Below are positions 28,139 to 37,612 of a DNA stretch of 64,000 nt, one piece after another. The notes under the pieces are model-generated. The model was given only the letters and a program-made list of their open reading frames with translations, was not told the origin of the DNA and did not search any database. Each line of letters opens with the position of its first letter. Position 1 is the first letter of the stretch. The translations under genes and the position numbers were made by a program. Source of the stretch: Tumebacillus lacus (lineage in GTDB: Bacteria; Bacillota; Bacilli; Tumebacillales; Tumebacillaceae); the NCBI RefSeq assembly GCF_026410385.1, contig NZ_JAPMLT010000002.1, positions 372,001 through 436,000 on the forward strand, written 5' to 3'.

Positions 28139-28909
28139 TTAGTGGTGTTCGTCGTGCGGAAGTTTTTGACCGATGTAGACCAGGGTCAGGACGGTGAAGA
28201 CGAATGCTTGGATCGTGCCGACGAACATGGAGTACGCCAGCCAGACGATGAGCGGGATACCGCCTGTCGGGAAGAACCCGAAGAGGAGCGGCAGACCCAC
28301 GAGGATCCCGATCAGGACTTCACCCGCAAAGATGTTACCGAAGAGACGCAGACCGAGCGTGATGAACTTTGCCACTTCGTCGATCAAGTGCAGGATAAGG
28401 AAAGCCGGATTCGGTTCGATGTAGTGCTTGAAATAACTCTTAGGATTGCGCAGACCGATGAAATGCGTCATGGTGACGATCCCGATCGACATGGCCATCG
28501 CGACGCTCAGGTTCGCGGTCGGCGACATGAAGAAGGAGACGTGTGCCTCGCCGTCATGATGATCCAGAGTTTCTTGGGAAATCCCCAACATCGGCTCGTG
28601 AATGTGAGCGGTGATGTTCGTGATCAGACCCATCTGGTTGGCAACAAACAGATAGATGATCAAGGTGAACGCCAACGGCACATAGGTCATTGCACGCTTG
28701 CCGCCGATAGTATCCTTCGCGAGCCCGGTGATGAAGTCGATCACCCACTCGAAGAAGTTCTGCAAGCCGCGCGGCTTGCGGACATCGACGCTCTTCGTTG
28801 CCAGACGAGCCAGCAGAAGAACGATCAAGGCCGCCAAGATGCTGGTGCCAATCGCAGTCAGGTCAATCGCCCAAGTCCCTTCGCCAATGGTAGGAAATAA
28901 GTGTTCCAT
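28139..28909 (-). CDS. atpB: ATP synthase a subunit
   Basis: A 256-residue membrane stator subunit that forms the proton half-channels. The conserved helix LRLFGNIFAGEVLIGIL holds the essential Arg. The N-terminal half (FITGLAKDTIGGKRAMTYVPLAFTLIIYLFVANQMGL) is typical. It lies between atpI and atpE. Confidence 0.96.
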   Translation of the reverse strand: MEHLFPTIGEGTWAIDLTAIGTSILAALIVLLLARLATKSVDVRKPRGLQNFFEWVIDFITGLAKDTIGGKRAMTYVPLAFTLIIYLFVANQMGLITNITAHIHEPMLGISQETLDHHDGEAHVSFFMSPTANLSVAMAMSIGIVTMTHFIGLRNPKSYFKHYIEPNPAFLILHLIDEVAKFITLGLRLFGNIFAGEVLIGILVGLPLLFGFFPTGGIPLIVWLAYSMFVGTIQAFVFTVLTLVYIGQKLPHDEHH

Positions 28910-28943
28910 TCTTTACTTTCACCCCTTCCGATAGCGTGATGGC

Positions 28944-29330
28944 TTATGAAGTTTTGAGCTTGTTGTATAGGAAGCCCCCCAAGATCACCAGTTGATAGGC
29001 AAACAGCCCTATCACCACACCCGGAAGACTCACATACCCAATTTTCGGTTCGAGCGCCCGCACCAGAAGAAAGGCACCGAGGAGCATCATGATGCGAAAG
29101 GCCATCATGGTTCCCGGTCGCTTTTTGACGTTGCGCAGCGCGACGTCCGCCGCCATCTCCGTCTGTTTGGAAGCGCTGACAGCGAAGTACAGACTAACAA
29201 CCGACCCGATGGCCAGTCCGGCAAACAGCCCGGAGAGACTTGGCAACACCGCCGCGAGTATCGCCAGAATGGCGGCGACGTATGCGGTGTTTCGGATCGT
29301 TCGTCTTGCTAAAAGGTGAAATTCGTTCAT
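28944..29330 (-). CDS. atpI: ATP synthase subunit I
   Basis: A 128-residue membrane protein with four predicted helices and a basic central loop. AtpI is thought to assist c-ring assembly or Mg2+ uptake. Sequence is poorly conserved in the family. The name rests on size, topology and position as first gene of the atp operon. Confidence 0.8.
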   Translation of the reverse strand: MNEFHLLARRTIRNTAYVAAILAILAAVLPSLSGLFAGLAIGSVVSLYFAVSASKQTEMAADVALRNVKKRPGTMMAFRIMMLLGAFLLVRALEPKIGYVSLPGVVIGLFAYQLVILGGFLYNKLKTS

Positions 29331-29481
29331 GCCGTGGCTCCCATCTCACCTGTGAGGAAAAGTCTACCGTACCTAACCTTGCCCCTAGGCGGAAAAATTA
29401 TGTATGGCAAACCACAAAAAGACTCGGCGGGTTTCACAGGACGGAACACGAATCCTCTCTGCGGAACCCTAACCGAGAATC
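29331..29481 (-). other. Long 5' leader of the atp operon
   Basis: About 150 bases lie between the predicted transcription start and atpI. I saw no small gene, no clear terminator hairpin and no recognisable riboswitch. The region is less GC-rich than the genes. Confidence 0.4.
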
Positions 29482-29511
29482 ATAGTACTATACCGAGTAT
29501 AGGATTGTCAA
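29482..29511 (-). promoter_or_regulatory. Probable sigma-A promoter of the atp operon
   Basis: On the minus strand a perfect -35 TTGACA (29511-29506) is followed after 18 bases by TACTAT (29487-29482). It is the best match in the stretch before atpI. Confidence 0.65.
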
Positions 29512-29613
29512 CGAACTCGCCGTCGTCCGTTCCGCGTCGGCTCTGCACTTTTAGCCGTAATTCATAAATCAGACAAAAGTGTGCTAAAACCAGGCAAATC
29601 GTGTAACGAACGC

Positions 29614-30798
29614 TTAGCGTTCGACGATCATCGAGACGCCTTGACCGCCGCCGATGCACAAGGTGGCAAGGCCGCGCTTGGCATCGCGTTTTTCCATCTC
29701 GAAGAGCAGCGAGACGAGCACGCGCGCGCCCGATGCGCCAATCGGATGACCAAGCGCCAGTGCGCCGCCGTTGACGTTGAGCTTTTCGCGCGGGATGTTC
29801 AGCTCGCGGCCGACAGCCAGCGATTGCGCAGCAAACGCTTCGTTCGCTTCGATCAGGTCGATGTCGTCGATGGTCAGGCCGGTCCGGTCGAGGACTTTCT
29901 TGGTCGCGTAGATCGGACCCAGGCCCATCACGTTCGGATCGAGGCCCGCAGACGCATAGCCGCGCACGGTCGCGAGGATCTTCAGACCGAGCGCTTCCGC
30001 CTTCTCGCGGGACATGACGACGATCGCAGCCGCGCCGTCGTTGATGCCCGATGCGTTGCCGGCGGTGACGGTGCCGTCTTTTTTGAAGGCCGGACGCAGT
30101 TTGCCGAGCGACTCGGCGGTGGTGCCAGCGCGCGGGTACTCGTCCTTGTCAAACAGGATCGGATCGCCTTTGCGCTGCGGGAGCGGGACCGGGACGATCT
30201 CGTCGCGGAAACGGTCGGACTTCAGTGCTTCTTCCGCTTTTTGTTGCGACCAAGCTGCAAATTCGTCCTGCTCTTCGCGGGACAGGCCGAAGCGTTCTGC
30301 CACCGTCTCGGCGGTGATGCCCATGTGGGTGTCGTCAAATGCGCACCACAGGCCGTCGCGGATCATCGAGTCGACCGCTTTTTGGTCGCCCATGCGGAAC
30401 CCGCCACGAGCACCTTCCAATAAATAAGGAGAGCGCGTCATGTTTTCCATGCCGCCTGCGACGATCACGTCGGCATCGCCCGCTTTGATCGCCTGCGCGC
30501 CGAGCATGACCGCTTTGAGGCCGGAGCCGCACACTTTGTTGATCGTCATCGACGCGATGGTGTTCGGCAGACCCGCTTTGACCGCCGCTTGACGAGCCGG
30601 GTTTTGACCGAGGCCCGCTTGGAGCACGTTGCCCATGATCACTTCTTCGACGAGGTCGCCGGTGACACCCGCGCGAGAAAGCGCTTCCTTGATGACGATG
30701 CTGCCGAGCTCCGGTGCGGAGATGCCGGACAGCGCGCCGTTAAAGCTGCCGATCGCTGTGCGCACGGCAGATACGATGACTACATCACGATTGCTCAC
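29614..30798 (-). CDS. Acetyl-CoA acetyltransferase (thiolase)
   Basis: A 394-residue thiolase that condenses two acetyl-CoA or cleaves 3-ketoacyl-CoA. The catalytic triad is visible: Cys in [11 protein letters not shown], His in GHPIGASG, and Cys in CIGGGQG. GTG 30798 is used because AAAGGGGAA lies about 7 bases upstream; the open frame continues back to 30903 with unrelated sequence. It is divergent from the HTH-TPR regulator at 31004 and downstream of nothing else, so it is monocistronic. The pair is inserted between atpI and mnaA relative to many Bacilli. Acetoacetyl-CoA synthesis or short-chain beta-oxidation cannot be told apart here. Confidence 0.9.
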   Translation of the reverse strand: MSNRDVVIVSAVRTAIGSFNGALSGISAPELGSIVIKEALSRAGVTGDLVEEVIMGNVLQAGLGQNPARQAAVKAGLPNTIASMTINKVCGSGLKAVMLGAQAIKAGDADVIVAGGMENMTRSPYLLEGARGGFRMGDQKAVDSMIRDGLWCAFDDTHMGITAETVAERFGLSREEQDEFAAWSQQKAEEALKSDRFRDEIVPVPLPQRKGDPILFDKDEYPRAGTTAESLGKLRPAFKKDGTVTAGNASGINDGAAAIVVMSREKAEALGLKILATVRGYASAGLDPNVMGLGPIYATKKVLDRTGLTIDDIDLIEANEAFAAQSLAVGRELNIPREKLNVNGGALALGHPIGASGARVLVSLLFEMEKRDAKRGLATLCIGGGQGVSMIVER

Positions 30799-30926
30799 TG
30801 AATGATTCCCCTTTCCAAATACAAGCATTTCCTGCACAGTTCCAATCCATTCTATTCTCGAAGCGATCATGGATTCCTTCCACCTCAAGGCAGAAAGCGT
30901 CAAGTCTTTTCGCTCCCTGTAAAAGG

Positions 30927-30935
30927 TGGTATATT
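30927..30935 (+). promoter_or_regulatory. Extended -10 promoter for the HTH-TPR regulator
   Basis: TGG immediately before TATATT (30930-30935) forms a TGnTATATT extended -10 element. The -35 region is poor. The start point would be about 60 bp before the ATG at 31004. Confidence 0.5.
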
Positions 30936-31003
30936 TACTTCTATCACAACGAGATGAACATCACTCACAAATTGACTCCGTCCTCGGAATAGGAGAGTTC
31001 ACT

Positions 31004-32317
31004 ATGAACTATTTGACCATGGGCCAGAAACTTCGACTGAAGCGCAAAGAATTGGATCTCACGCTGAAAGAAGTGGCGGGGAGCATGATCTCCCCTGCAA
31101 CGCTCAGTTTGGTGGAGCGCGATCTGCAAGCACCATCGGAGGAGTTGTTGCGCTATCTGGCACAGACCCTGCAAACACCCTTCCATTATTTCCGCGAGAC
31201 CCCGGAGGAAACTTTAACCCGCCGCGCCGCTTCGCTGCTCGCAGAAGCGGAAGCGCTGATGTATCGCAAACGGTACGGCATGGCTGCCCGCTTTGCCGAA
31301 GAGATATTGGAAGACGCGAAAGAACTCGGGCTGACCGCGCTGATCGCCCGCAGCACCTTTTTGCTCGGCCGCATCCATGTCGAGCAGGACGACTACAGTA
31401 AGGCCAACCAATACTTGTTCAAGGCGCAGTCCAGCGCCTTGCTCTCCGGGCAATACGCTTGCCTGCCGGAGATCTATTTCCATTTTGGACTCGTCTCCTT
31501 CCGCCAGCGATTTTACACGCAGGCGCTCGACTATTTTAAACAGGCCGAAGAAACGGAAAATGTGACGATTGAAGATGCGCTGATTCACAAGATCTACTCG
31601 ATGCTCGCTCAGACCTGCCACAAGCTCGGCCAGTACGACGATGCGCTGCTCTATGCCAGCCGCGCCAAAGAGCTTGTCGCGCGGATGAACAACATCGACG
31701 CCTATGCGGAGTCGCTGCTGGTGCTCGGCGCGTCCTATCGCGAGAAAGAGCAGTACGACCGCGCGCTGGAGCTGTTCCAAGAGGCGCTGCGCCTGATGCG
31801 CCAGTCGGATGCCAAGCATGAACTGTCGCAGGTCGAACACACGCTGGCCTCGCTGTATGTGAAGACCGGCGATCTGGTGCTGGCCAACGAGCACTTTGAC
31901 CTCGCCATCGAGCAAAAGCAGCAATTGAAAGACGCCTCTGTCGTCACCGCCGCTCTCGATCAGGTCGAGACGCTGATCGAGTCGAAGGAGCTGGAAGCGG
32001 CCCGCACCCGCCTGGACAAGGCGAGAGAACTGCTCAGCCAATACGACGTCGAGGAGGAGCACGCGCGCGCCCTCGCGTTGAAATACCAACTGTCTCATCT
32101 GCTCGGCGAGGAGCAGGAGAGCCGCCTCGCACTGGAAGAGAGCCTGTCGATCATCCGCCGTCTGCCGGTGCCGCGCCGCCTGGCGGACAACCTTGTGCGG
32201 ATGGGTCGCCTCTGCGCTTCTTCCGGCGATCAGGCGATGGCATCGGTTCTGTACACCGAAGCGCTGGCCGTCTATGAAAATCTCGGCGTGATCATGGGCG
32301 TCGGCTCGATGGTCTAG
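31004..32317 (+). CDS. HTH-TPR regulator, RRNPP-like (no peptide gene adjacent)
   Basis: A 437-residue cytoplasmic regulator. Residues about 5-62 form an XRE-type helix-turn-helix (LRLKRKELDLTLKEVAG...SPATLSLVERDLQAPSEELLRYLA). The rest is a chain of tetratricopeptide repeats, visible as repeated A-x-x-Y/L-A-x-x-L-G-x-x-Y units, from about residue 75 to 430. Size and plan equal NprR-like members of the RRNPP family, which bind short re-imported peptides. ATG 31004 has AGGAG about 8 bases upstream; an in-frame codon at 30926 lacks one. It is divergent from the thiolase, with a 205-bp shared control region, and could regulate it. No small secreted peptide gene follows; a terminator comes straight after. 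Confidence 0.8.
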   Translation: MNYLTMGQKLRLKRKELDLTLKEVAGSMISPATLSLVERDLQAPSEELLRYLAQTLQTPFHYFRETPEETLTRRAASLLAEAEALMYRKRYGMAARFAEEILEDAKELGLTALIARSTFLLGRIHVEQDDYSKANQYLFKAQSSALLSGQYACLPEIYFHFGLVSFRQRFYTQALDYFKQAEETENVTIEDALIHKIYSMLAQTCHKLGQYDDALLYASRAKELVARMNNIDAYAESLLVLGASYREKEQYDRALELFQEALRLMRQSDAKHELSQVEHTLASLYVKTGDLVLANEHFDLAIEQKQQLKDASVVTAALDQVETLIESKELEAARTRLDKARELLSQYDVEEEHARALALKYQLSHLLGEEQESRLALEESLSIIRRLPVPRRLADNLVRMGRLCASSGDQAMASVLYTEALAVYENLGVIMGVGSMV

Positions 32318-32328
32318 TCCCCTGACGA

Positions 32329-32367
32329 AACGACCTCCCGTTGGATGAAAACGGGAGGTCGTTTTTT
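32329..32367 (+). terminator. Terminator between the convergent regulator and mnaA
   Basis: AACGACCTCCCGTT (32329-32342) and AACGGGAGGTCGTT (32350-32363), then a T run. It is near-perfect and followed by T6. Confidence 0.85.
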
Positions 32368-32383
32368 GTTGATGGACGAGCCG

Positions 32384-33526
32384 TTAGACTTCAAACTCGT
32401 CCGGCTTGTCCCCGTTTCCAAAATGGTAGCGGATCGCCTGCACGATGCGCTCCGACGCTTCGCCGTCGCCGTACGGGTTGGCAGCGACAGACATCTTTTG
32501 ATGAGCGTCCGCGTCGGTCAGCAGTTCGCGCCCGAGGCGGTAGATGGTGTCTTCCTCGGTGCCCGCCAGTTTCAACGTCCCGGCCGCGATGCCTTCCGGG
32601 CGCTCGGTGGTGTCGCGCAGGACGAGCACCGGCACGCCGAGCGACGGCGCTTCTTCCTGGATGCCGCCGGAGTCGGTGAGGATCAGGTGCGCCCGCGACA
32701 TGAAGTTGTGGGTGTCGTACACGTCGAGCGGGTCGATCAAGTGGATGCGTTCGTGATCGCCGAGGATCGCCCGCGCCGGCTCTTGCACAGCCGGGTTGAG
32801 ATGCACCGGGTAGACGACGACCGTCTCCGGGTGATCGTCCACCAGACGGCGGACAGCGCGGAAGATGTTTTCCATCTTTTCGCCGAGGTTTTCGCGGCGG
32901 TGCGCCGTCATGAAGATCAGGCGCTGCCCCTCGCCGATGCCTTCAAGGATCGGGTGGGTATACGTCTCGCGCACGGTGGTCTTCATCGCGTCGATAGCGG
33001 TGTTGCCGGTGACAAAGATGCGCGCTTCCGGCTTGTTTTCGCGCAGCAGGTTGTCTTTGGACTGCTGGGTCGGCGCGAAATGAAGATCGGCCATGACGCC
33101 GGTCAGTTGGCGGTTCATCTCTTCCGGGAACGGCGAGTACTTGTCAAAGGTGCGCAGGCCCGCTTCGACATGACCGATCGCCACCTGTTGATAAAACGCA
33201 GCCAAAGAGGCGACGAACGTGGTCGTGGTGTCGCCGTGGACGAGCACGATGTGCGGCTGCTCTTTGCGAATGACGTCTTCGAGGCCGGCCAGCGCTTTAA
33301 TCGTGACGCCGGTCAGGGTCTGGCGCGGCTCCATGATGTCAAGATCGTAGTCAGGCGTGATCTCAAAGAGGTTTAACACTTGGTCCAGCATCTGACGGTG
33401 CTGGGCGGTGACGCAGACGCGGGAGTGAATCCCTTCCCCTGCACGCTCCAACGCTTTGACGAGCGGTGCCATCTTGACCGCTTCCGGTCGCGTTCCAAAT
33501 ACGGTCAATACACGAATCGGTTCCAT
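32384..33526 (-). CDS. mnaA: UDP-N-acetylglucosamine 2-epimerase (non-hydrolysing)
   Basis: Interconverts UDP-GlcNAc and UDP-ManNAc for teichoic-acid or secondary wall polymer linkage units. The 380-residue length equals B. subtilis MnaA. Signatures are GTRPEAVKMAPLV at the start, VHGDTTTTFV, GHVEAGLRT, and the C-terminal LTDSGGIQEEAPSLGVPVLVLRDTTERPEG. ATG 33526 is chosen with GGGAGAGAG upstream; the longer frame would extend into the upp stop region. It follows upp by about 20 bp and is probably co-transcribed with it. wecB is the equivalent name in enterics. Confidence 0.95.
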   Translation of the reverse strand: MEPIRVLTVFGTRPEAVKMAPLVKALERAGEGIHSRVCVTAQHRQMLDQVLNLFEITPDYDLDIMEPRQTLTGVTIKALAGLEDVIRKEQPHIVLVHGDTTTTFVASLAAFYQQVAIGHVEAGLRTFDKYSPFPEEMNRQLTGVMADLHFAPTQQSKDNLLRENKPEARIFVTGNTAIDAMKTTVRETYTHPILEGIGEGQRLIFMTAHRRENLGEKMENIFRAVRRLVDDHPETVVVYPVHLNPAVQEPARAILGDHERIHLIDPLDVYDTHNFMSRAHLILTDSGGIQEEAPSLGVPVLVLRDTTERPEGIAAGTLKLAGTEEDTIYRLGRELLTDADAHQKMSVAANPYGDGEASERIVQAIRYHFGNGDKPDEFEV

Positions 33527-33548
33527 GTTCTGATCTCTCTCCCGAATA

Positions 33549-34245
<697 letters not shown>

Positions 34246-34246
34246 G

Positions 34247-34273
34247 AAAAAGGCGCCCCTGGGGGCGCTTTTT
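34247..34273 (-). terminator. glyA terminator
   Basis: AAAAAGGCGCCCC and GGGGCGCTTTTT around a short loop, ending in T5 on the minus strand. It immediately precedes the upp promoter, so glyA and upp are separate units. Confidence 0.8.
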
Positions 34274-34297
34274 CTGTCGCTATGCGGATCTTACAGC

Positions 34298-35563
34298 TTA
34301 CAGGTAGGTCAGCCCGTCGTACATCGGGAAGCGGTCGCAGAGCGCCTTGACCTTTTTCAACGCTTCGTTGATCTGGGTCTGGTCCTCGCGATGCTTGAGG
34401 GTGAGCTCGATGATGTCGGCGATCTCGGTCATCGCAGCGGTGTCAAAGCCGCGCGAGGTGACAGCCGCCGTGCCGATGCGAACGCCCGAGGTGACGAACG
34501 GGGAAGCCGGGTCGAACGGGATGGTGTTTTTGTTGGTGGTGACACCCACCTCGTCGAGCAGGTGCTCCGCCTCTTTGCCGGTCAGACCGAGGTTGCGCAC
34601 GTCGATCAAGAGCAGGTGGTTGTCGGTGCCGCCGGAGACGATGGACAGGCCGCGGTCGATCAGCGCGGACGCCAGTGCTGCCGCGTTGTCGATGACCGCC
34701 TGCGAGTATTGGGTGAACTCCGGGCGGAGCGCTTCGCCAAACGCGACCGCTTTCGCTGCGATGATGTGCATCAGCGGGCCGCCTTGGATGCCCGGGAAGA
34801 TCGCTTTGTCGATCTGCTTGGCGTACTGCTCTTTGCACAGGATCATGCCGCCGCGCGGACCGCGCAGGGTCTTGTGCGTGGTGGTGGTGACAAAGTCGGC
34901 GAATGGCACCGGCGACGGATGGTGGCCGGTCGCGACGAGACCGGCGATGTGCGCCATGTCGACCATCAGGTAAGCGCCCACTTCGTCTGCGATCTCGCGC
35001 ATTTTGGCGAAGTCGATGGTGCGCGGGTACGCGGATGCGCCTGCGACGATCATCTTCGGTTTGTGTTCGAGCGCGAGGTCGCGCACTTTGTCATAGTTGA
35101 GGCGGTGCGTATCTTCTTCGACGCCGTACGGGACGAAGTTGTAGTATTGGCCGGAAATGTTCACCGGGGAGCCGTGCGTCAGGTGGCCGCCGTGAGAGAG
35201 GTTCATCCCGAGCACTGTGTCGCCCGGCTTGAGGAACGCAAAGTAGACAGCGGTGTTCGCCTGCGCGCCGGAGTGCGGCTGGACGTTGGCATGGTCAGCG
35301 TTGAACAGCTTTTTCGCGCGTTCGCGAGCGAGGTCTTCCACAACGTCGACGTGTTCGCAGCCGCCGTAGTAGCGCTTGCCCGGGTAGCCTTCTGCGTATT
35401 TGTTGGTCAGCACGGTGCCCATCGCTTCCATCACCGCGAGGGAGACGAAGTTCTCCGAGGCGATCAATTCGATCTTGTCGCGCTGACGGCCCAGTTCCGC
35501 CTCAATCGCGCGGGTGACTTCCGGATCCATCACTTTCAAAACGTTGCCCAAATGGTTGCTCAT
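34298..35563 (-). CDS. glyA: Serine hydroxymethyltransferase
   Basis: Converts serine and tetrahydrofolate to glycine and methylene-THF, using PLP. The 421-residue length is normal. The PLP-lysine motif [15 protein letters not shown] and the block [15 protein letters not shown] are present. ATG 35563 follows AAAGGAG; the frame could extend to a TTG at 35587, which overlaps that site. It follows ywlG and rpiB, as in B. subtilis, but with its own promoter. Confidence 0.97.
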   Translation of the reverse strand: MSNHLGNVLKVMDPEVTRAIEAELGRQRDKIELIASENFVSLAVMEAMGTVLTNKYAEGYPGKRYYGGCEHVDVVEDLARERAKKLFNADHANVQPHSGAQANTAVYFAFLKPGDTVLGMNLSHGGHLTHGSPVNISGQYYNFVPYGVEEDTHRLNYDKVRDLALEHKPKMIVAGASAYPRTIDFAKMREIADEVGAYLMVDMAHIAGLVATGHHPSPVPFADFVTTTTHKTLRGPRGGMILCKEQYAKQIDKAIFPGIQGGPLMHIIAAKAVAFGEALRPEFTQYSQAVIDNAAALASALIDRGLSIVSGGTDNHLLLIDVRNLGLTGKEAEHLLDEVGVTTNKNTIPFDPASPFVTSGVRIGTAAVTSRGFDTAAMTEIADIIELTLKHREDQTQINEALKKVKALCDRFPMYDGLTYL

Positions 35564-35616
35564 TCTGAAATCTCTCCTTTTCTCCAAGGAACATCTAAGG
35601 TGCTTCTTTTCCGAAC

Positions 35617-35625
35617 ATTATAGCA
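35617..35625 (-). promoter_or_regulatory. glyA promoter, extended -10
   Basis: On the minus strand TGCTATAATG gives a TGnTATAAT element (TATAAT at 35622-35617). The -35 region is weak. About 50 bp of leader precede glyA; no T-box or riboswitch is visible. Confidence 0.6.
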
Positions 35626-35664
35626 TAAGACACGAAATATAGTTCGGTTTTTTGAGAAATTTGC

Positions 35665-36225
35665 TTAGGATTCGAGAACATAGACGGCGCGTTGTCCGCC
35701 GATCAGCTTGGGACGGGTGCGTGCCATCGTCAGGTGCGCCTCGCCGATCTGCCGCACGCTCGGGCGCACAGGCACGGCGACAGGGCGCAGATGCATGCCG
35801 ATAAACGTGTCGCCGATGTCGATTCCGGCGTGCGCCTGAATCCGCTCGATCATCGCCGGCTGCTCCAGTCGCCGGAACGCCGTCGAAGCCACCGCTCCGC
35901 CTGCAGCGGGCACGGGGACGACAGCGACTTCTTCGAGGCCGAACGCTTTGATCGTGTCGCGCTCGACGACGAGGGCGCGGTTGAGGTGTTCGCAGCATTG
36001 GAACGCGACGTGATAACCGTACCGGGCACGCGCTTCGAGGACCGCTTCGACGATGGCGGCCGCAGCGTCGAGGGAGCCGGCCGTGCCGATCTTTTTGCCG
36101 ATCACTTCGCTGGAAGACGCGCCGATGACGAGGATCTGGTCACTGTCGAGCCCGGCGACCGCTTGCAATTCTTCGAGCGCCTGCGCCAGTTGTGCCTTGA
36201 TCTCGGCGAGACCCTCGGTCAGCAT
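35665..36225 (-). CDS. ywlG: YwlG family protein (DUF436/TIGR01440)
   Basis: A 186-residue conserved Firmicutes protein of unknown function. Motifs include LVIGASSSEVIGKKIGTAGS, AFQCCEHLNRALVVE, and HLRPVAVPVRP. ATG 36225 overlaps the rpiB stop by seven bases, which points to translational coupling; homologues start here. Its fixed position between rpiB and glyA is the same as in B. subtilis. Confidence 0.85.
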   Translation of the reverse strand: MLTEGLAEIKAQLAQALEELQAVAGLDSDQILVIGASSSEVIGKKIGTAGSLDAAAAIVEAVLEARARYGYHVAFQCCEHLNRALVVERDTIKAFGLEEVAVVPVPAAGGAVASTAFRRLEQPAMIERIQAHAGIDIGDTFIGMHLRPVAVPVRPSVRQIGEAHLTMARTRPKLIGGQRAVYVLES

Positions 36226-36689
36226 CCGGACACGCCCTCTTCCCGGCCATATCGCGTTTCGATGGCGGAGATCTTGTCGAGACGCTGCGCATGGCGGCCT
36301 CCTGCAAACTCGGTGGTCAACCACAGCTCGACGATGTCGTCGGCGAGGCCCGGCCCGATCACGCGGGCACCCATCGCCATGACGTTGGTGTCGTTGTGCT
36401 CGCGGGTCGCTTTCGCAGAAAACGTGTCATGCAGCAGGGCGCAGCGGATGCCCGGCACTTTGTTGGCGACGATCGACATGCCAAGCCCGGTGCCGCAGAT
36501 CAGGATGCCGCGCTCATACTCGCCGCGAGCGACGCTCTCAGCGACGAGGATGCCGTAGTCCGGGTAGTCGACCGACTCCTCCGAATGCGTGCCAAAGTCA
36601 TGATAATCAAGGCCCATGCTCTCCAACTTGCGCTTGACCGACTCTTTCAGCGTGTAGCCGCCGTGGTCGGCTGCGATTGCGATTTTCAT
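36219..36689 (-). CDS. rpiB: Ribose-5-phosphate isomerase B
   Basis: Interconverts ribose 5-phosphate and ribulose 5-phosphate. A 156-residue RpiB/LacAB family protein. The N-terminal AADHGG, the catalytic Cys65 in ILICGTGLGMSI, and the REHND motif are intact. In B. subtilis the equivalent is ywlF, between ywlE and ywlG. Confidence 0.93.
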   Translation of the reverse strand: MKIAIAADHGGYTLKESVKRKLESMGLDYHDFGTHSEESVDYPDYGILVAESVARGEYERGILICGTGLGMSIVANKVPGIRCALLHDTFSAKATREHNDTNVMAMGARVIGPGLADDIVELWLTTEFAGGRHAQRLDKISAIETRYGREEGVSGC

Positions 36690-36786
36690 TGGTTGTTCGC
36701 CTCCGTATGCGATCCATTTCTGGATTGACTGGTGATTTCTCTCAGTCTAGTATACCCCAGCGGGGTGAGAAATGACCAAAGAAAAA

Positions 36787-36809
36787 AGCCAAGGGCAGGT
36801 GCCTTGGCT
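36787..36809 (-). terminator. Second terminator after the ywlE-type gene
   Basis: AGCCAAGG (36787-36794) and CCTTGGCT (36802-36809), followed by T6 on the minus strand. Together with the hairpin at 36847 it forms a tandem terminator. Confidence 0.75.
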
Positions 36810-36846
36810 GGTGACTAGATGTAAATTCCTTCCTGAACAAGAAAAA

Positions 36847-36869
36847 ACTCCTTGATCCGCTCAAGGAGT
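36847..36869 (-). terminator. Terminator overlapping the ywlE-type stop codon
   Basis: ACTCCTTGA (36847-36855) and TCAAGGAGT (36861-36869), then T6 on the minus strand. The TGA stop of the gene lies inside one arm. Confidence 0.75.
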
Positions 36870-37553
36870 CTCTTCCTTCAATCTTTCCACCAATTTGTCG
36901 AGCAGCCCTTCGATCTCCGCCGCCGTCGACTCATACACCGCCGCCGGCCCGCCGTACGGATCGGCGATGTCAAAGCTCGGCAGTTGCTGCGCCAATTGAT
37001 TCATCCGCTCCGCCTCGGCCGTCACCGACTCTTCGAGCCGCTGCTGCAACGCGGCCAACTCCTGCTCGATCTGTGCGTCGGCTCCCAGGCCATAGCGCTC
37101 CTGCAGGGACTCGATCTCATCGGCATGCTCGGCGAGGAACAGCGCCTGTTTGGTCTGCGCCTCCGCCTGGATCTGCGCCATCTCCTCAAAGATGCGCTCG
37201 TGCTCCGGGTCGTCGTCGACAAACTCTTTGAGCGTGAACGTTTTGTCCAGCGCTTCGATGTGCCGTTCGAGGATCGCTCGCTTGTGCGACTGCGACATCG
37301 TCAGGATCAGGTCGGCCCACTTGACGAGCTCCTCGTCTAGCAGCGTGGCTTGGTGGCTCTCCCCGTCGACGCCGCGCGTGCGGAGCGCCTCGCGTGCCCC
37401 TTGCGACGCGCTCTGCCCGGCGTAGGCGGCCACCCCGGCGGAGCGCACCTCCCATTTCCCGGCGAGACCCGCCCCTTCCAAGCGGCGGCGCATCATCGGC
37501 TCGGCCATCGCGCTGCGGCAGGTGTTCCCGGTGCATACAAACAACAGATTCAT
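36861..37553 (-). CDS. ywlE: YwlE-type low-molecular-weight protein arginine phosphatase with long helical insertion
   Basis: A 230-residue LMW phosphatase, about 75 residues longer than typical YwlE. The P-loop CTGNTCRS gives Cys7, Thr11 and Arg13; Thr at that position is the known marker of arginine phosphatases. The general acid Asp198 lies in DPYGGPAAVY. Between TLKEFVDD (about 107-114) and PSFDIADPYG (192) is a Glu/Gln/Ala-rich stretch (115-190) that should be a long helical hairpin or coiled coil. In B. subtilis YwlE reverses McsB arginine phosphorylation and sits at this locus. The insertion may be a partner-binding arm; that is inference. Confidence 0.85.
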   Translation of the reverse strand: MNLLFVCTGNTCRSAMAEPMMRRRLEGAGLAGKWEVRSAGVAAYAGQSASQGAREALRTRGVDGESHQATLLDEELVKWADLILTMSQSHKRAILERHIEALDKTFTLKEFVDDDPEHERIFEEMAQIQAEAQTKQALFLAEHADEIESLQERYGLGADAQIEQELAALQQRLEESVTAEAERMNQLAQQLPSFDIADPYGGPAAVYESTAAEIEGLLDKLVERLKEETP

Positions 37554-37612
37554 CGCTCTCCTCCTCGTTCCATCGCGACTTGACTCACTCGTTCAGTATA
37601 TCCCTGTCAACA

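Noticed and set aside
29605-29625. Hairpin CGAACGC-TTA-GCGTTCG at the thiolase stop as a terminator
   Set aside because: No T run follows on the minus strand; it is not called as a feature.
32318-32384. A partner peptide gene behind the first HTH-TPR regulator
   Set aside because: Only a terminator lies between it and the convergent mnaA gene; no frame with a ribosome binding site exists.
35564-35664. T-box or glycine riboswitch before glyA
   Set aside because: The leader is only about 50 bases and has no T-box sequence or glycine aptamer features.
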